In this document: piece after piece, positions 8,605 through 17,291 of the stretch
Numbering within the stretch: position 1 is the first letter of the stretch
Layout of the letters: the number at the start of each line of letters is the position of its first letter
Source: Acidobacteriaceae bacterium UBA1307
GTDB lineage: Bacteria; Acidobacteriota; Terriglobia; Terriglobales; Acidobacteriaceae
Length of the DNA stretch: 64,000 bases
Direction of reading: 5' to 3'
NCBI GenBank assembly: GCA_002307235.1
Contig: DBTV01000007.1
Span: 24,660-88,659, forward strand
Position numbers and translations under genes: made by a program
The notes under the pieces: model-generated
Told to the model about the DNA's origin: nothing
The model's input: the letters and a program-made list of their open reading frames with translations, nothing else
The model's database searches: none

Positions 8605-8760
8605 GAGGCCCTCCTCCTGGATGCCTTCGGCCGGCTCCCCCGCGGGAATCCTTCGCCTTGGATCCTGCCGTCGTGGGCGATTGTTTGCCCTTCCGGCTCC
8701 TACTCATTCAGACCATAGGCTGGGGATTTAGTTGCGGATCTTTTCGCAGTATTTTTACAT
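8605..8760 (-). promoter_or_regulatory. Possible structured 5' leader of the Gly-rich gene
   Basis: Read on the minus strand, the region upstream of the ATG at 8604 is rich in potential stems: a GGATCC/GGATTCC pairing around 8640-8665, then GGGGGAGCCGGCCGAAGGC. A conserved-looking GGGCAAACAATCG stretch lies near 8675-8690. It superficially recalls parts of glycine or c-di-AMP riboswitches but matches neither consensus as a whole. It is recorded as a candidate structured leader only. Confidence 0.2.
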
Positions 8761-8832
8761 GCCTGCGGGCTTCTCCCGCGCATGGCGAGAAGCCCGGCCG
8801 CCCCGAGTGGTAGAGTGGAGTTTCACCCAGTC

Positions 8833-10203
8833 ATGTTTGCTAAATCACAACACGCACACTTCATTGGTATTGGCGGCATCGGCATGAGCGGCATCGCCGA
8901 GATTCTGCTCAACCTCGACATGAAGGTCTCCGGCTCCGATCTGCGCCGCAGCCCGGTCACCGACCGGCTGGCCTCGCTCGGCGCCACCATCTACGAGGGG
9001 CACAACGCCACCAACATCGCCGGGGCCACCGTCGTCGTCACCAGTTCGGCCGTGACCGCCACCAACCCCGAGGTTCTCGAGGCTCACGCCCGCAAGATTC
9101 CCGTCATTCAGCGTGCCGAAATGCTGGCCGAGTTGATGCGGCTCAAGTACGGCATCGCCATCGCCGGCATGCACGGCAAGACGACCACCACCTCGATGGT
9201 CGCCTCGGTTCTGACCGCTGGCGGGCTCGATCCGACCGTCGTCGTCGGTGGCCGCGTCGACGCCATGGGCTCGAATGCCCGGCTTGGCTCGACCCAGTAT
9301 CTGGTCGCCGAGGCCGATGAGAGCGACCGCTCCTTTCTGAAGCTCTCGCCGATCATGGCCGTCATCACCAACCTCGACCGCGAGCACATGGACTGCTATC
9401 ACGACATGGCCGACGTCGAGAATGCCTTCCTCGACTTCATTGACCGGCTGCCGTTCTACGGCGCGGCGACCGCCTGCATCGACAATCCGCTGCTGCGCAC
9501 CATTCTGCCGCTGGCCCGCCGCCGTGTTTACAGCTACGGTGCCGCGCCCGAGGCCGACTACCGCATGGAACTGCTCGAAGCGCCCGAGGTCGGCGTCTCG
9601 CGCTTCCAGGTCACCGCGCAGGGCACCCTGCTTGGCCCCTTCACGCTGCACGTTCCCGGCCGGCACAACATTTTGAATGCCACCGCGGCCATCGCCATCG
9701 CCCATCAGCTCGAGGTTCCTTACGAGAAGATCGCCGAGGGGCTGGCCAACTTCCGCGGCGTCGACCGTCGCTTCCAGAAGCGCGGCATGGCGGCGGGTGT
9801 GACCGTTGTCGACGATTACGGCCATCATCCGACCGAGATCCGCGCTACCCTGGCTGCTGCCAAAGAGTGCGGATTCAAGAAGATCCACGTCATCTTCCAG
9901 CCGCACCGCTTTACCCGCACGCGCGACCTGCGCGACCAGTTCGCCGGTGCCTTCGTGGATGCCGATTCGCTGCATCTGCTGCCGATCTACGCCGCCAGCG
10001 AGCCGCCGATCCGTGGCGTCAACTCCGCCTGGCTCGCCGAGGTCATCACCGCGCCCAAGGCCGAATGCGTCGAGGACTTTGAAGCCGCCATCGCCGCCGT
10101 TCTGGCCAAGGCCGCGCCGGGCGACCTGATTCTGACCCTCGGGGCCGGCAACGTCAGCCAGCTCGGGCCCCAGATCGTCTCCGCGCTCGAAGCCAAACAA
10201 TAA
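8833..10203 (+). CDS. murC: UDP-N-acetylmuramate--L-alanine ligase
   Basis: The Mur ligase that adds the first residue, L-alanine, to UDP-MurNAc. The product (456 residues) begins MFAKSQHAHFIGIGGIGMSG with the MurC N-domain motif. P-loop AGMHGKTTTTS is at about residues 111-121, EADESDRSFLKL and ITNLDREHMDCY are in the central domain, and VVDDYGHHPTEI and FQPHRFTRT are in the C domain. ATG 8833 was preferred over an in-frame start at 8782, which adds 17 unrelated residues; GGAG lies 12 bases upstream. murB and ddl, the usual next genes, are missing. Confidence 0.96.
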   Translation: MFAKSQHAHFIGIGGIGMSGIAEILLNLDMKVSGSDLRRSPVTDRLASLGATIYEGHNATNIAGATVVVTSSAVTATNPEVLEAHARKIPVIQRAEMLAELMRLKYGIAIAGMHGKTTTTSMVASVLTAGGLDPTVVVGGRVDAMGSNARLGSTQYLVAEADESDRSFLKLSPIMAVITNLDREHMDCYHDMADVENAFLDFIDRLPFYGAATACIDNPLLRTILPLARRRVYSYGAAPEADYRMELLEAPEVGVSRFQVTAQGTLLGPFTLHVPGRHNILNATAAIAIAHQLEVPYEKIAEGLANFRGVDRRFQKRGMAAGVTVVDDYGHHPTEIRATLAAAKECGFKKIHVIFQPHRFTRTRDLRDQFAGAFVDADSLHLLPIYAASEPPIRGVNSAWLAEVITAPKAECVEDFEAAIAAVLAKAAPGDLILTLGAGNVSQLGPQIVSALEAKQ

Positions 10204-10229
10204 ACCCTGCTGCAGAAAAGCATGGCAAC

Positions 10230-10261
10230 AAAAGCCCGCCGATGCCACGGCGGGCTTTTTC
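10230..10261 (+). terminator. Rho-independent terminator after murC
   Basis: An 11-bp stem AAAAGCCCGCC / GGCGGGCTTTT with an 8-base loop ends in a run of Ts, 27 bases after the murC stop. It suggests that murC is not co-transcribed with the downstream toxin-antitoxin pair and ftsQ. Confidence 0.88.
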
Positions 10262-10347
10262 CTGTGTGCCCAAAACTCAGGGCACGTTTTGGGGGAATCC
10301 CGTGGTAAGATTTCCTTACTTTCTTTATTCCTTGCTCGGAGGGTTGC

Positions 10348-10575
10348 ATGTTGGCCAAAATGACGGTGAAAAATCAGCTCACCCTGCCCAAGGCCGCTCT
10401 TGCAGCCTTTGGTGGTGTCGAATATTTTGAGGTTTCGACCGACGGCGAATCGATCACCTTGCGCCCCTTGCGCCGGAGCCGCGCTGGGCAGGTGCGGAGC
10501 CAGTTGGCGGCGCTGGGCATCGTAGAGGCAGACGTGGCCGCCGCCGTGGATTGGGCGCGGAATGCCGACGAGTAG
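10348..10575 (+). CDS. AbrB/SpoVT-type antitoxin
   Basis: A 75-residue protein whose first half (MTVKNQLTLPKAALAAFGG) is the swapped-hairpin AbrB fold found in antitoxins of PIN toxins. The remainder is the toxin-binding tail. CGGAGGG stands 5-6 bases before the ATG. Its end overlaps the PIN gene by 14 bp, as expected for a co-translated toxin-antitoxin pair. It probably represses its own promoter. Confidence 0.8.
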   Translation: MLAKMTVKNQLTLPKAALAAFGGVEYFEVSTDGESITLRPLRRSRAGQVRSQLAALGIVEADVAAAVDWARNADE

Positions 10576-10990
10576 CCGCGTCGTCTTCGACACCAGCACG
10601 GTGCTTTCGGCGCTGCTGTTTGCGCAGGGAAGACTCGCCTGGCTGCGCGCGCACTGGCGACAGGAGGCCGTCATCCCGTTGGTTTCCCGTGCTACGGCCG
10701 ATGAACTGTTGCGCGTGCTCGCCTATCCGAAGTTTCGCCTGGATTGCGACGACCGGCTGGAGTTGCTTGGCGATTACCTGCCTTTTTGCGAGACCGTCGA
10801 GGTGGCAGATTCGTGCCCGGTACAGTGCAGCGACCCGCGCGACCAGCCCTTTCTCGATCTGGCTGTGAGCGGAGCCGCCGACCTGCTGGTTTCAAGTGAT
10901 GGCGATCTGCTGGCGCTTGCCGGACAGACGGGTTTTGTGATCGAAGCGCCGGAGTTCTATCATCGGCGCGTGGAATCGTCACTGCGCTAG
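10562..10990 (+). CDS. PIN-domain toxin (VapC-like ribonuclease)
   Basis: A 142-residue PIN protein of the COG1569 type. Acidic active-site residues are visible in VVFDTSTVLSALL, in the ATADELLRVL segment (E), in SDPRDQPFLDLA (D) and in LLVSSDGDLLAL (D). PIN toxins cleave RNA, often tRNA. Start ATG overlaps the antitoxin end. The module sits in the gap where murB/ddl would be expected in the dcw cluster, which suggests insertion. Confidence 0.83.
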   Translation: MPTSSRVVFDTSTVLSALLFAQGRLAWLRAHWRQEAVIPLVSRATADELLRVLAYPKFRLDCDDRLELLGDYLPFCETVEVADSCPVQCSDPRDQPFLDLAVSGAADLLVSSDGDLLALAGQTGFVIEAPEFYHRRVESSLR

Positions 10991-11139
10991 GCGGCACTCC
11001 CGTCCATCTTGAAAATCAAAACAATTCTGCGTCCGCGCAGGTTAACCCTGCGGATTCCCCCGTCCTGACTGCGGAAAACGCTTTGCCGACGGCAGGCTAT
11101 AGTGGAATCTGGCGACTCTCACGACCTTGCTCAGGCGTG

Positions 11140-12618
11140 ATGATTCAAGGCAACTCCACAACCCGGCCCATGGACTGGGAGGACGATCCGCCCGCGGAGA
11201 CGCCAACGCGTCGCGTGCAGCAGGTTGCTCCCCGGCTCAGGAAGATCTCTGACCGCCCCGGTGAAGCCGAGGATGCGGACGAAGGGGGAGTGCGCCCCAA
11301 AGTGCGTCGCACCTTCTTTGAGGATGATGAGGCGCCGTCGGGCCCCTGGTGGAGACCAGCCAGTACTCTCGGCAGAAGTTTTCTCGCCCTCAGCGTGCTC
11401 ACCGTGCTGGGCGCGGTGAGCGTCGGCGGGCTCGAACTCAAGAAATATCTAGAACAGGACAGCCGCTTTCGCATTGCCGGCTCGGCCAACATTCAGGCTT
11501 CAGGCCTGTCCGAGGTCAGCCGCGCAGAGCTGTTGCCGGTCTTCGGCGCCGACATCGGCAAAAATGTTTTCTTCGTGCATCTCGACGAGCGTCGTCGTGA
11601 ACTTGAGGCCATTCCCTGGGTGGAGCGCGCCACAGTCATGCGCGTGCTGCCGGACCAGTTGCGTGTGACCGTGACCGAGCGCAAACCGGTGGCTTTCACG
11701 CGCGCGGGCCAGCAGATCGGCCTGGTGGATGCTGACGGCGTGTTGTTGACCATGCCCGCCGCGGTCATGGCCGAGCGCCACTACTCTTTCCCGGTCGTCA
11801 CCGGACTCAATCCGGCTGATCCGCCGGCGGCGCGCAGGATGCGCATGGCCGTTTACACGCGTTTGATGGCCGAACTCGACGCCAACCATCAGCGCTTTTC
11901 CGACCAGATCTCCGAAATCGACCTGACCGACCCCGAGGACGCGCGCGCGCAGTTGCAGGAGCAGGGCACCGATATCCTCGTGCACTTCGGCGACGAGCGG
12001 TTCCTCGAGCGCTATCGCCGCTACAAGGCGCACATCGCCGACTGGCGGCAGCAGTATCCGCAGTTGACGGCCGTTGATCTGCGCTATGAGCAGCAGGCCG
12101 TGCTCAAGATGGGTCCGGCCGCGCCCGCTTCGACCGCGACCACGTTGCAATCGACTGCGCCGGAGGCCGCCGTCGCCGTGCCGTCGCAGGCCGCCGCGCC
12201 GGGCAACAAGCCGGGTGCGCCACAGCATGAGCTCACCGCGAAGAAGAGCTCTGTTTCTGCGCCGAATGAGAAAAAATCAACAAAAAAATCGGCGATAGAG
12301 GCAAAATCTGCGAAGATTACGGATAAAAAATCGGCGCGAGCTGTCGATAAAAAGAACAGTACCGGAAAAGACAGGAAGACAGCGGCGAAGCTTGCCACAA
12401 AGCCCGTCGCGAAAAACGCCAAGGGTGTGGCCTCAAAGGGCGAGGCAACCGGCAAGGGAAAAACTGCGTCTCACCAAAAGTTGACCCAGGCGCAAAAAGA
12501 CCTGGTGGAAAAGTTTAGAGCCGCACAACAAAAGCGTCATGCCGAAGCGCATTCGGTCGCTGCCTCTACGCCCAAGAGCAAACCCGTAACCCGCGCCGTG
12601 CGCGCGCAAGGACAGTAG
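11140..12618 (+). CDS. ftsQ: Cell division protein FtsQ with a long basic C-terminal tail
   Basis: FtsQ links the cytoplasmic Z-ring with periplasmic septal synthesis. Visible parts are a ~75-residue charged cytoplasmic N terminus, one transmembrane segment (SFLALSVLTVLGAVSVGGL), a POTRA domain starting at FRIAGSANIQASGLS, and the beta domain with IPWVERATVMRVLPDQL and GLVDADGVLL. After about residue 335 the protein continues for some 150 residues of Ala/Lys/Ser-rich, probably disordered sequence; typical FtsQ ends much earlier. The start is uncertain: ATG 11140, ATG 11170 and an upstream TTG (11083) are in frame, none with a good ribosome-binding site. A TATAGT box lies at 11098-11103. ftsA follows after 4 bases. 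Confidence 0.88.
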   Translation: MIQGNSTTRPMDWEDDPPAETPTRRVQQVAPRLRKISDRPGEAEDADEGGVRPKVRRTFFEDDEAPSGPWWRPASTLGRSFLALSVLTVLGAVSVGGLELKKYLEQDSRFRIAGSANIQASGLSEVSRAELLPVFGADIGKNVFFVHLDERRRELEAIPWVERATVMRVLPDQLRVTVTERKPVAFTRAGQQIGLVDADGVLLTMPAAVMAERHYSFPVVTGLNPADPPAARRMRMAVYTRLMAELDANHQRFSDQISEIDLTDPEDARAQLQEQGTDILVHFGDERFLERYRRYKAHIADWRQQYPQLTAVDLRYEQQAVLKMGPAAPASTATTLQSTAPEAAVAVPSQAAAPGNKPGAPQHELTAKKSSVSAPNEKKSTKKSAIEAKSAKITDKKSARAVDKKNSTGKDRKTAAKLATKPVAKNAKGVASKGEATGKGKTASHQKLTQAQKDLVEKFRAAQQKRHAEAHSVAASTPKSKPVTRAVRAQGQ

Positions 12619-12622
12619 CGTC

Positions 12623-13822
12623 ATGAGCCAGAAACAGGAAAATCTGATTGTGGCGCTCGATATCGGCAGCGCGTGGACGCGCGTGGTTGCGGCCGAACTC
12701 TTTGAGAACTCCCTGCGCTACTACGGCCACGGTGTCGTCGAGTCGGCTGGAATGCGCAAGGGGCTGATCGCCGATCTTGCGCCCGCCGCCAAGGCCGTGC
12801 GCGCCGCCAGTGAAGAGGCCGAGCGGGCCGCGCGCGTCAACATCGACGAGTGCTCGATTTCGGTGGGCGGGCCGCACATTCGCGGGCTGAACAGCAGCGG
12901 CGGCTATGAGCTCGGCAATCGCATGCGCGAGATTACGCGCGACGATGTGCGTGTGGCCGTTGATCGCGCCCGTGCCATTGAGCGCCCGCCGGACCGCGAG
13001 ATTCTGCATCTGCTCCATCGCCAGTTCATTCTGGACGATCAGCCCGGCATCTTCGATCCGGTGGGCATGGTCGGCACCCGGCTTGAGGTGGAGCTGCACA
13101 TTGCCACCTGCTCGGCGAGCGCGTTGCAAAGCGCCGTTACCTGCGCCAATCGCGCCGGACTCGAGGTGACCGAGGCGGTGCTTGAGGTGGTCGCCGCCGC
13201 CGAGGCCACGCTGTCGGCCGACGAGCGCGAACTGGGCGTTTGCCTGCTCGACATCGGCGCGCATTCCAGCGATCTGGTGGTCTTCTTCGAGGGCGCGGCC
13301 GTGCATACGGCCTCGATTCCCATCGGCGGCATGCACTTTACCAACGATCTCGCCGTGGGCTTGCAGATTCCGCTGGCGCAGGCCGAGGAGATCAAGAAGC
13401 AGTACGGCAACGCCGTCGTCACCTCGGTGCCGCAACATGCCGAGGTCGAAATCGACAAGCAGGTACTGCGTCTGCGCACCGTTGCCGAGATTCTTGAACC
13501 GCGGGCGCGCGAGCTGTTGTACTACGTCAAGGACAGCCTGCGGCAGGGCGGCGTTGTTGACGCGCTCGGTGCCGGTTGCGTTATGACCGGTGGCGGAGCG
13601 CTTTTGCCGGGTATGCTGGATGTTGCGGAAAGCCTGTTGCGTGCCCCGGCTCGCATCGGTTCGCCGGTTCGGCTCTCCCGTATGCCGCAGGAGTTGGTCG
13701 ATCCGACCTTCGCCGTTGTGATTGGAACGCTTTTGTACGTTCAGCGCACGAGGAATACGCGCGCGGACGAGGATCGCAGCCTGCGCTCGAAGCTGCGGTC
13801 GATGTTCACATCGAGCTTTTAG
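12623..13822 (+). CDS. ftsA: Cell division protein FtsA
   Basis: Actin-like ATPase that tethers FtsZ to the membrane. The 399-residue protein shows the phosphate-1 motif VALDIGSAWTR, the inserted 1C domain (CSISVGGPHIRGLNSSGG), phosphate-2 LLDIGAHSSDLVVFFEG, and the adenosine motif VMTGGGALLPGM. A C-terminal amphipathic helix (SLRSKLRSMFTSSF) would anchor it to the membrane. It starts 4 bases after ftsQ and leads into ftsZ. Confidence 0.96.
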   Translation: MSQKQENLIVALDIGSAWTRVVAAELFENSLRYYGHGVVESAGMRKGLIADLAPAAKAVRAASEEAERAARVNIDECSISVGGPHIRGLNSSGGYELGNRMREITRDDVRVAVDRARAIERPPDREILHLLHRQFILDDQPGIFDPVGMVGTRLEVELHIATCSASALQSAVTCANRAGLEVTEAVLEVVAAAEATLSADERELGVCLLDIGAHSSDLVVFFEGAAVHTASIPIGGMHFTNDLAVGLQIPLAQAEEIKKQYGNAVVTSVPQHAEVEIDKQVLRLRTVAEILEPRARELLYYVKDSLRQGGVVDALGAGCVMTGGGALLPGMLDVAESLLRAPARIGSPVRLSRMPQELVDPTFAVVIGTLLYVQRTRNTRADEDRSLRSKLRSMFTSSF

Positions 13823-13888
13823 TCTTTGTTTCTTTGTTTTTTGAGTGCAAGATCAATCGTGGGTGAATCACAGGAGGGCCGCAAGATC

Positions 13889-15331
13889 ATGGACGAGCAG
13901 CAGCAGACCAACGAAGCCGGAGAGATGCGAATTCAGTTTCACGAGGAGCCGCCGCGCGGCGCTCGCATCAAAGTCATTGGAGTCGGCGGAGGTGGCGGCA
14001 ACGCCGTCAATCGCATGATTCAGGCCCGCATGGAAGGTGTGGAGTTTATCGCCGCCAACACCGACGTGCAGGCGCTCAAGCTCTCTCAGGCCCCCGTCAA
14101 GCTGCAACTCGGTGTGCGGTTGACCTCGGGGCTCGGCGCGGGCGCCAACCCCGACGTTGGCCGCCGCGCGGCGCTTGAGGACTCGGAGAAGATCATCGAG
14201 TCGCTCGAGGGCGCCGACATGGTTTTTGTCACCGCCGGACTTGGCGGCGGCACCGGCACCGGAGCCGCGCCGGTTATTGCCTCGCTGGCCAGCGAGATGG
14301 GCATTCTCACCGTCGCCGTCGTCACCCAACCCTTCGGCTTTGAAGGCAAGCGCCGTCTGCAGCAGGCCGAGCGCGGCCTCAAGGAGCTGCTCGACAGCGT
14401 TGACACCATGATCGTCATTCCCAACGAGAAGCTGCTCGCCGTGGCCAAGGACGCGGGCTTTTTCGAGAGCTTCCGTATCGCCGACGACGTGCTCAGCCAG
14501 GGCGTGCAGGGCATCTCGGACATCATCACCATCCCTGGCATCATCAACCGCGACTTTGCCGACGTGAAGACGACCATGGCCGGAATGGGCTATGCGGTGA
14601 TGGGCACCGCCGTGCGTTCGGGTGAGAACCGCGCCGGTGAGGCCGCCAAGGCTGCCATGGCCTCGCCGCTGCTTGAGGCCGGTGCCATCGATGGCGCACG
14701 CGGCATCCTGATCAACATCACCGGCTCGAGCTCGCTCAAGCTGAGTGAGGTCAACGAGGCTTCGTCGTTGATTCAGTCGGCCGCCCACGAGGACGCCAAC
14801 ATTATCTTTGGTGCAGTGCTGAACGAGGAAATGGGCGAAGAGGTCAAGATCACTGTCATCGCCACCGGCTTTCGCGACCAGATGCCCGAGCGTCGCGCTC
14901 GCATGCTGACCGTGGCCGAGCCGGAGCAGGCCGTGCCCGAGTTGGGCGCTGGCACCGTGCCGGTCGAAACCGCCGCGCGCTGGCTCGACGAACAGCCCGC
15001 CGAGCCGAGGGCACCTTTTTTGAGCGAGAGCGAACCGGCCAGACCGGAGCTTCCCGCGCCGGTTGCCGCGCCCGCCGAGGAGGAGCCGTTCTTTTTCACC
15101 TCGAACTCGCCGCGCGTTGAAACCTCGGTCACCGTCGATCCTCCGGCGGAGTTCCGGCCCGAACCGGCCGAGGCTCCCGTCGAAGCTCCCGCCGAGCCGG
15201 AGAGTTTTTCCCTGCGTCCGTCGAATGTTCCTCTGCCGCCGGCCCCGGTTTCGGCTGCTTTTTCCGATGCGGGAAGTGAGGACCACCGCGATCTGGATGT
15301 GCCGGCTTTTATGCGCCGTTTGCAGTTCTAG
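13889..15331 (+). CDS. ftsZ: Cell division GTPase FtsZ
   Basis: Tubulin-like GTPase that forms the Z-ring. The product (480 residues) has GGGGGN near residue 33, the GTP signature GGGTGTG at 119-125 and the T7 loop NRDFAD at 220-225 that completes the neighbouring subunit's active site. A long Pro/Glu-rich linker (about 345-465) precedes the conserved C-terminal peptide DLDVPAFMRRLQF that binds FtsA. AGGAGG (13872-13877) selects ATG 13889; an upstream in-frame start at 13826 lies before this site and adds no family sequence. Confidence 0.97.
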   Translation: MDEQQQTNEAGEMRIQFHEEPPRGARIKVIGVGGGGGNAVNRMIQARMEGVEFIAANTDVQALKLSQAPVKLQLGVRLTSGLGAGANPDVGRRAALEDSEKIIESLEGADMVFVTAGLGGGTGTGAAPVIASLASEMGILTVAVVTQPFGFEGKRRLQQAERGLKELLDSVDTMIVIPNEKLLAVAKDAGFFESFRIADDVLSQGVQGISDIITIPGIINRDFADVKTTMAGMGYAVMGTAVRSGENRAGEAAKAAMASPLLEAGAIDGARGILINITGSSSLKLSEVNEASSLIQSAAHEDANIIFGAVLNEEMGEEVKITVIATGFRDQMPERRARMLTVAEPEQAVPELGAGTVPVETAARWLDEQPAEPRAPFLSESEPARPELPAPVAAPAEEEPFFFTSNSPRVETSVTVDPPAEFRPEPAEAPVEAPAEPESFSLRPSNVPLPPAPVSAAFSDAGSEDHRDLDVPAFMRRLQF

Positions 15332-15366
15332 GCAGATCTTTATCCGCTTTAATGTAACAATGGGGG

Positions 15367-15394
15367 GAGGCGATCCAAAATTTCGGATTGCCTC
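15367..15394 (+). terminator. First hairpin after ftsZ
   Basis: A 10-bp stem GAGGCGATCC / GGATTGCCTC (one G-T pair) around an 8-base loop, 35 bases after ftsZ. No T run follows, so alone it is a weak terminator, but it precedes two better ones. Confidence 0.45.
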
Positions 15395-15404
15395 TCCAAA
15401 AGAA

Positions 15405-15470
15405 TACCGGCGAAGTTGGCCGGTAACTTTTTTATATCCAGTGAGAAACGCGAAATTTGCCGCGTTTTTT
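15405..15470 (+). terminator. Tandem rho-independent terminators after ftsZ
   Basis: Two hairpins in series. TACCGGC (15405-15411) pairs with GCCGGTA (15419-15425) and is followed by ACTTTTTTA. AAACGCG (15446-15452) pairs with CGCGTTT (15461-15467), and its right arm runs into TTTTTT. Together they close the ftsQAZ transcription unit. The rest of the 442-bp spacer up to 15773 shows no gene; it holds a GGCTGC/GCAGCC hairpin around 15655-15677 and a possible -10 TTATAG. Confidence 0.82.
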
Positions 15471-15773
15471 GCCGGTTTTCTTTTTCTCCTCCGGGCTGTA
15501 GGGTGAGAAGAAGTGGCTCGGATTTGGGCTGGTTCCGCGTGGGGAGCACGCGTTTTTTGAAGGTTCCCTCAAAGGAAAGGTCCAGAAACGAAAGTGTTTT
15601 GGGAAACTTCCGCGGAAACAAGCGGGAAACTGCTGGATGAAAAGCTGTTTTGAGGCTGCAATGCTTATAGAGCAGCCGCAAAAGTGACCGATGAGGTCAA
15701 AAGACGGACCCAGCGCACGGTGTGTGGCACAGGCGCACGCAGAGAAAATCCCTCACGAGAGGATGTTGACTGG

Positions 15774-17087
15774 ATGAAATTTTCGTCGGTATGGGCAATC
15801 GCATCATTGATGGCGGGGCTGACTTTTGGGGCCTCGGACCTGGCGGCGTTGAACGCGCCGCGCGCCTTGCATCGGTCGAAGGCCGAGCCGCGGCTCTCGT
15901 CGCGTCATGCGGCTGCGACGCCGCGCGCCGCGCGCCGCGCCGGTGCGCGTGCCGCCGCCAGCGATGCGCCGGCCGCCCGGGGCAAGCATGCCCGTGGCAA
16001 AAAGGGCCGCGTCGCCGCCGATGATTCTGTTGCCGCATTGCCGCGCTCGGCGCGCGGACGTCGCGCTGCGCTGCGTGGCCGTCGCCGGGGCAAGTTTGCC
16101 GAGATCTTTACGGCCAGCTCTTTTGTACCCTCGGGCACGGTCGGCCTGGGCGACAGGACTGCGGGCGAGGATCCGGTTGTCCGTCAGGCTGCCGTCGAGG
16201 CGATGGGCGACATGAACGGCACGGCGGTAGTGATCAACGCCGACACCGGTCGCGTTCTGGCGATGGTCAACCAGAAGCTGGCGCTTGCGCCGGGGGCCGA
16301 GCCCTGCTCGACGATCAAGATTACCGTGGCCATGGCCGCGCTCTCCGAGGGGCTCGTGACCCGCGAAACGCCGGTGGCTCTGGCGGGCGGCGGGCGCATG
16401 AACATGACCCAGGCGCTGGCTCACAGCAACAATCTCTACTTTGAGTCGCTGGGCCGCATGCTCGGCTTTGAGCGGCTGCACCACTACGAACAGCAGTTTG
16501 GCCTGGGCGAACTGGCCGGTTACAACATTGCCGGTGAGCAGCTTGGCCAGTATCCGGACCACGAGATTGCGGCCTCGCAGGGCGGCGTGGGCCGCATGTG
16601 CAGCTTCGGCCAGGGCATCTCGCTGACGCCGTTGCAGTTGGGCGCTTACGTTGCGGCGCTGGCCAACGGGGGCACGCTCTACTATCTGCAGCACCCGACC
16701 ACGCCCGAAGAGATTGCCAGCTTCCAGCCGAAGGTCAAGCGCACGCTCGACATCGCCCGCTACCTGCCCGAGATTCAAGAGGGCATGGCTGGCGCGGTCG
16801 AGTACGGCACGGCGCGGCGGCTCAGGGCCAGCTTCCAGGAGTTCCCGGTCTTCGGCAAGACGGGCACCTGCTCGGATCGCGGCACGCGCTTTGGCTGGTT
16901 CGCCTCCTTCACCCATGCGCCGCAGGGTAATCTGGTGACGGTCTTCTTCCTCGAAGGTGGCCGACCGGTCTTTGGACCCCGCGCGGCCGAGCTGACGGGC
17001 CTGTTCTACAAGGGACTTCGGGATCGCGATTACTTCAGGACGCAAGAGGCCGAAGTCGCCAGCCCCTCGGCGACGGTCAGCCGCTAG
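15774..17087 (+). CDS. Secreted transpeptidase-domain penicillin-binding protein, compact form
   Basis: A 437-residue protein with a signal peptide or N-terminal anchor (MKFSSVWAIASLMAGLTFG). A very basic Ala/Arg/Lys segment follows (about residues 30-110), then a single penicillin-binding transpeptidase domain. The serine active-site triad is complete: STIK at 179-182, SNN at 218-220, KTG at 362-364. The dimerisation domain of class B PBPs and the glycosyltransferase domain of class A are both absent. The fold could therefore equally resemble a class D beta-lactamase or BlaR sensor, though VEYGTARRL and LTPLQLGAYVAALANGG are PBP-like. ATG 15774 is preferred because GAGAGGA stands about 10 bases upstream. 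It is separated from ftsZ by terminators. Confidence 0.82.
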   Translation: MKFSSVWAIASLMAGLTFGASDLAALNAPRALHRSKAEPRLSSRHAAATPRAARRAGARAAASDAPAARGKHARGKKGRVAADDSVAALPRSARGRRAALRGRRRGKFAEIFTASSFVPSGTVGLGDRTAGEDPVVRQAAVEAMGDMNGTAVVINADTGRVLAMVNQKLALAPGAEPCSTIKITVAMAALSEGLVTRETPVALAGGGRMNMTQALAHSNNLYFESLGRMLGFERLHHYEQQFGLGELAGYNIAGEQLGQYPDHEIAASQGGVGRMCSFGQGISLTPLQLGAYVAALANGGTLYYLQHPTTPEEIASFQPKVKRTLDIARYLPEIQEGMAGAVEYGTARRLRASFQEFPVFGKTGTCSDRGTRFGWFASFTHAPQGNLVTVFFLEGGRPVFGPRAAELTGLFYKGLRDRDYFRTQEAEVASPSATVSR

Positions 17088-17109
17088 CTTTCTTCAATTT
17101 CACAAAGTG

Positions 17110-17138
17110 AGGCCGCTCCGCGAGGGCGGCCTTTTTTT
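17110..17138 (+). terminator. Terminator after the PBP gene
   Basis: AGGCCGC pairs with GCGGCCT across a 9-base loop and is followed by seven Ts, 22 bases after the stop. Confidence 0.88.
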
Positions 17139-17291
17139 GTGTGCGCCGCGGAAAAGAATCTTTGCGACAAATCGTTCTTGGCGGTATCTAACAAAGTAAA
17201 GATCTCTGTCGAAGAACAGAAGCTGCGTTTGCGCGCGGCGCGGACAGTGGCCTTCTTCTCGACCATTTCATAGCATACGAAGGATCCTGGC

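Noticed and set aside
8605..8700. Glycine, c-di-AMP or c-di-GMP riboswitch assignment
   Set aside because: Only isolated pieces (GGGCAAAC, GGGGGAGCCGG) agree; the required conserved cores such as the CUCUCAGGCAAAAGGAC segment are absent.
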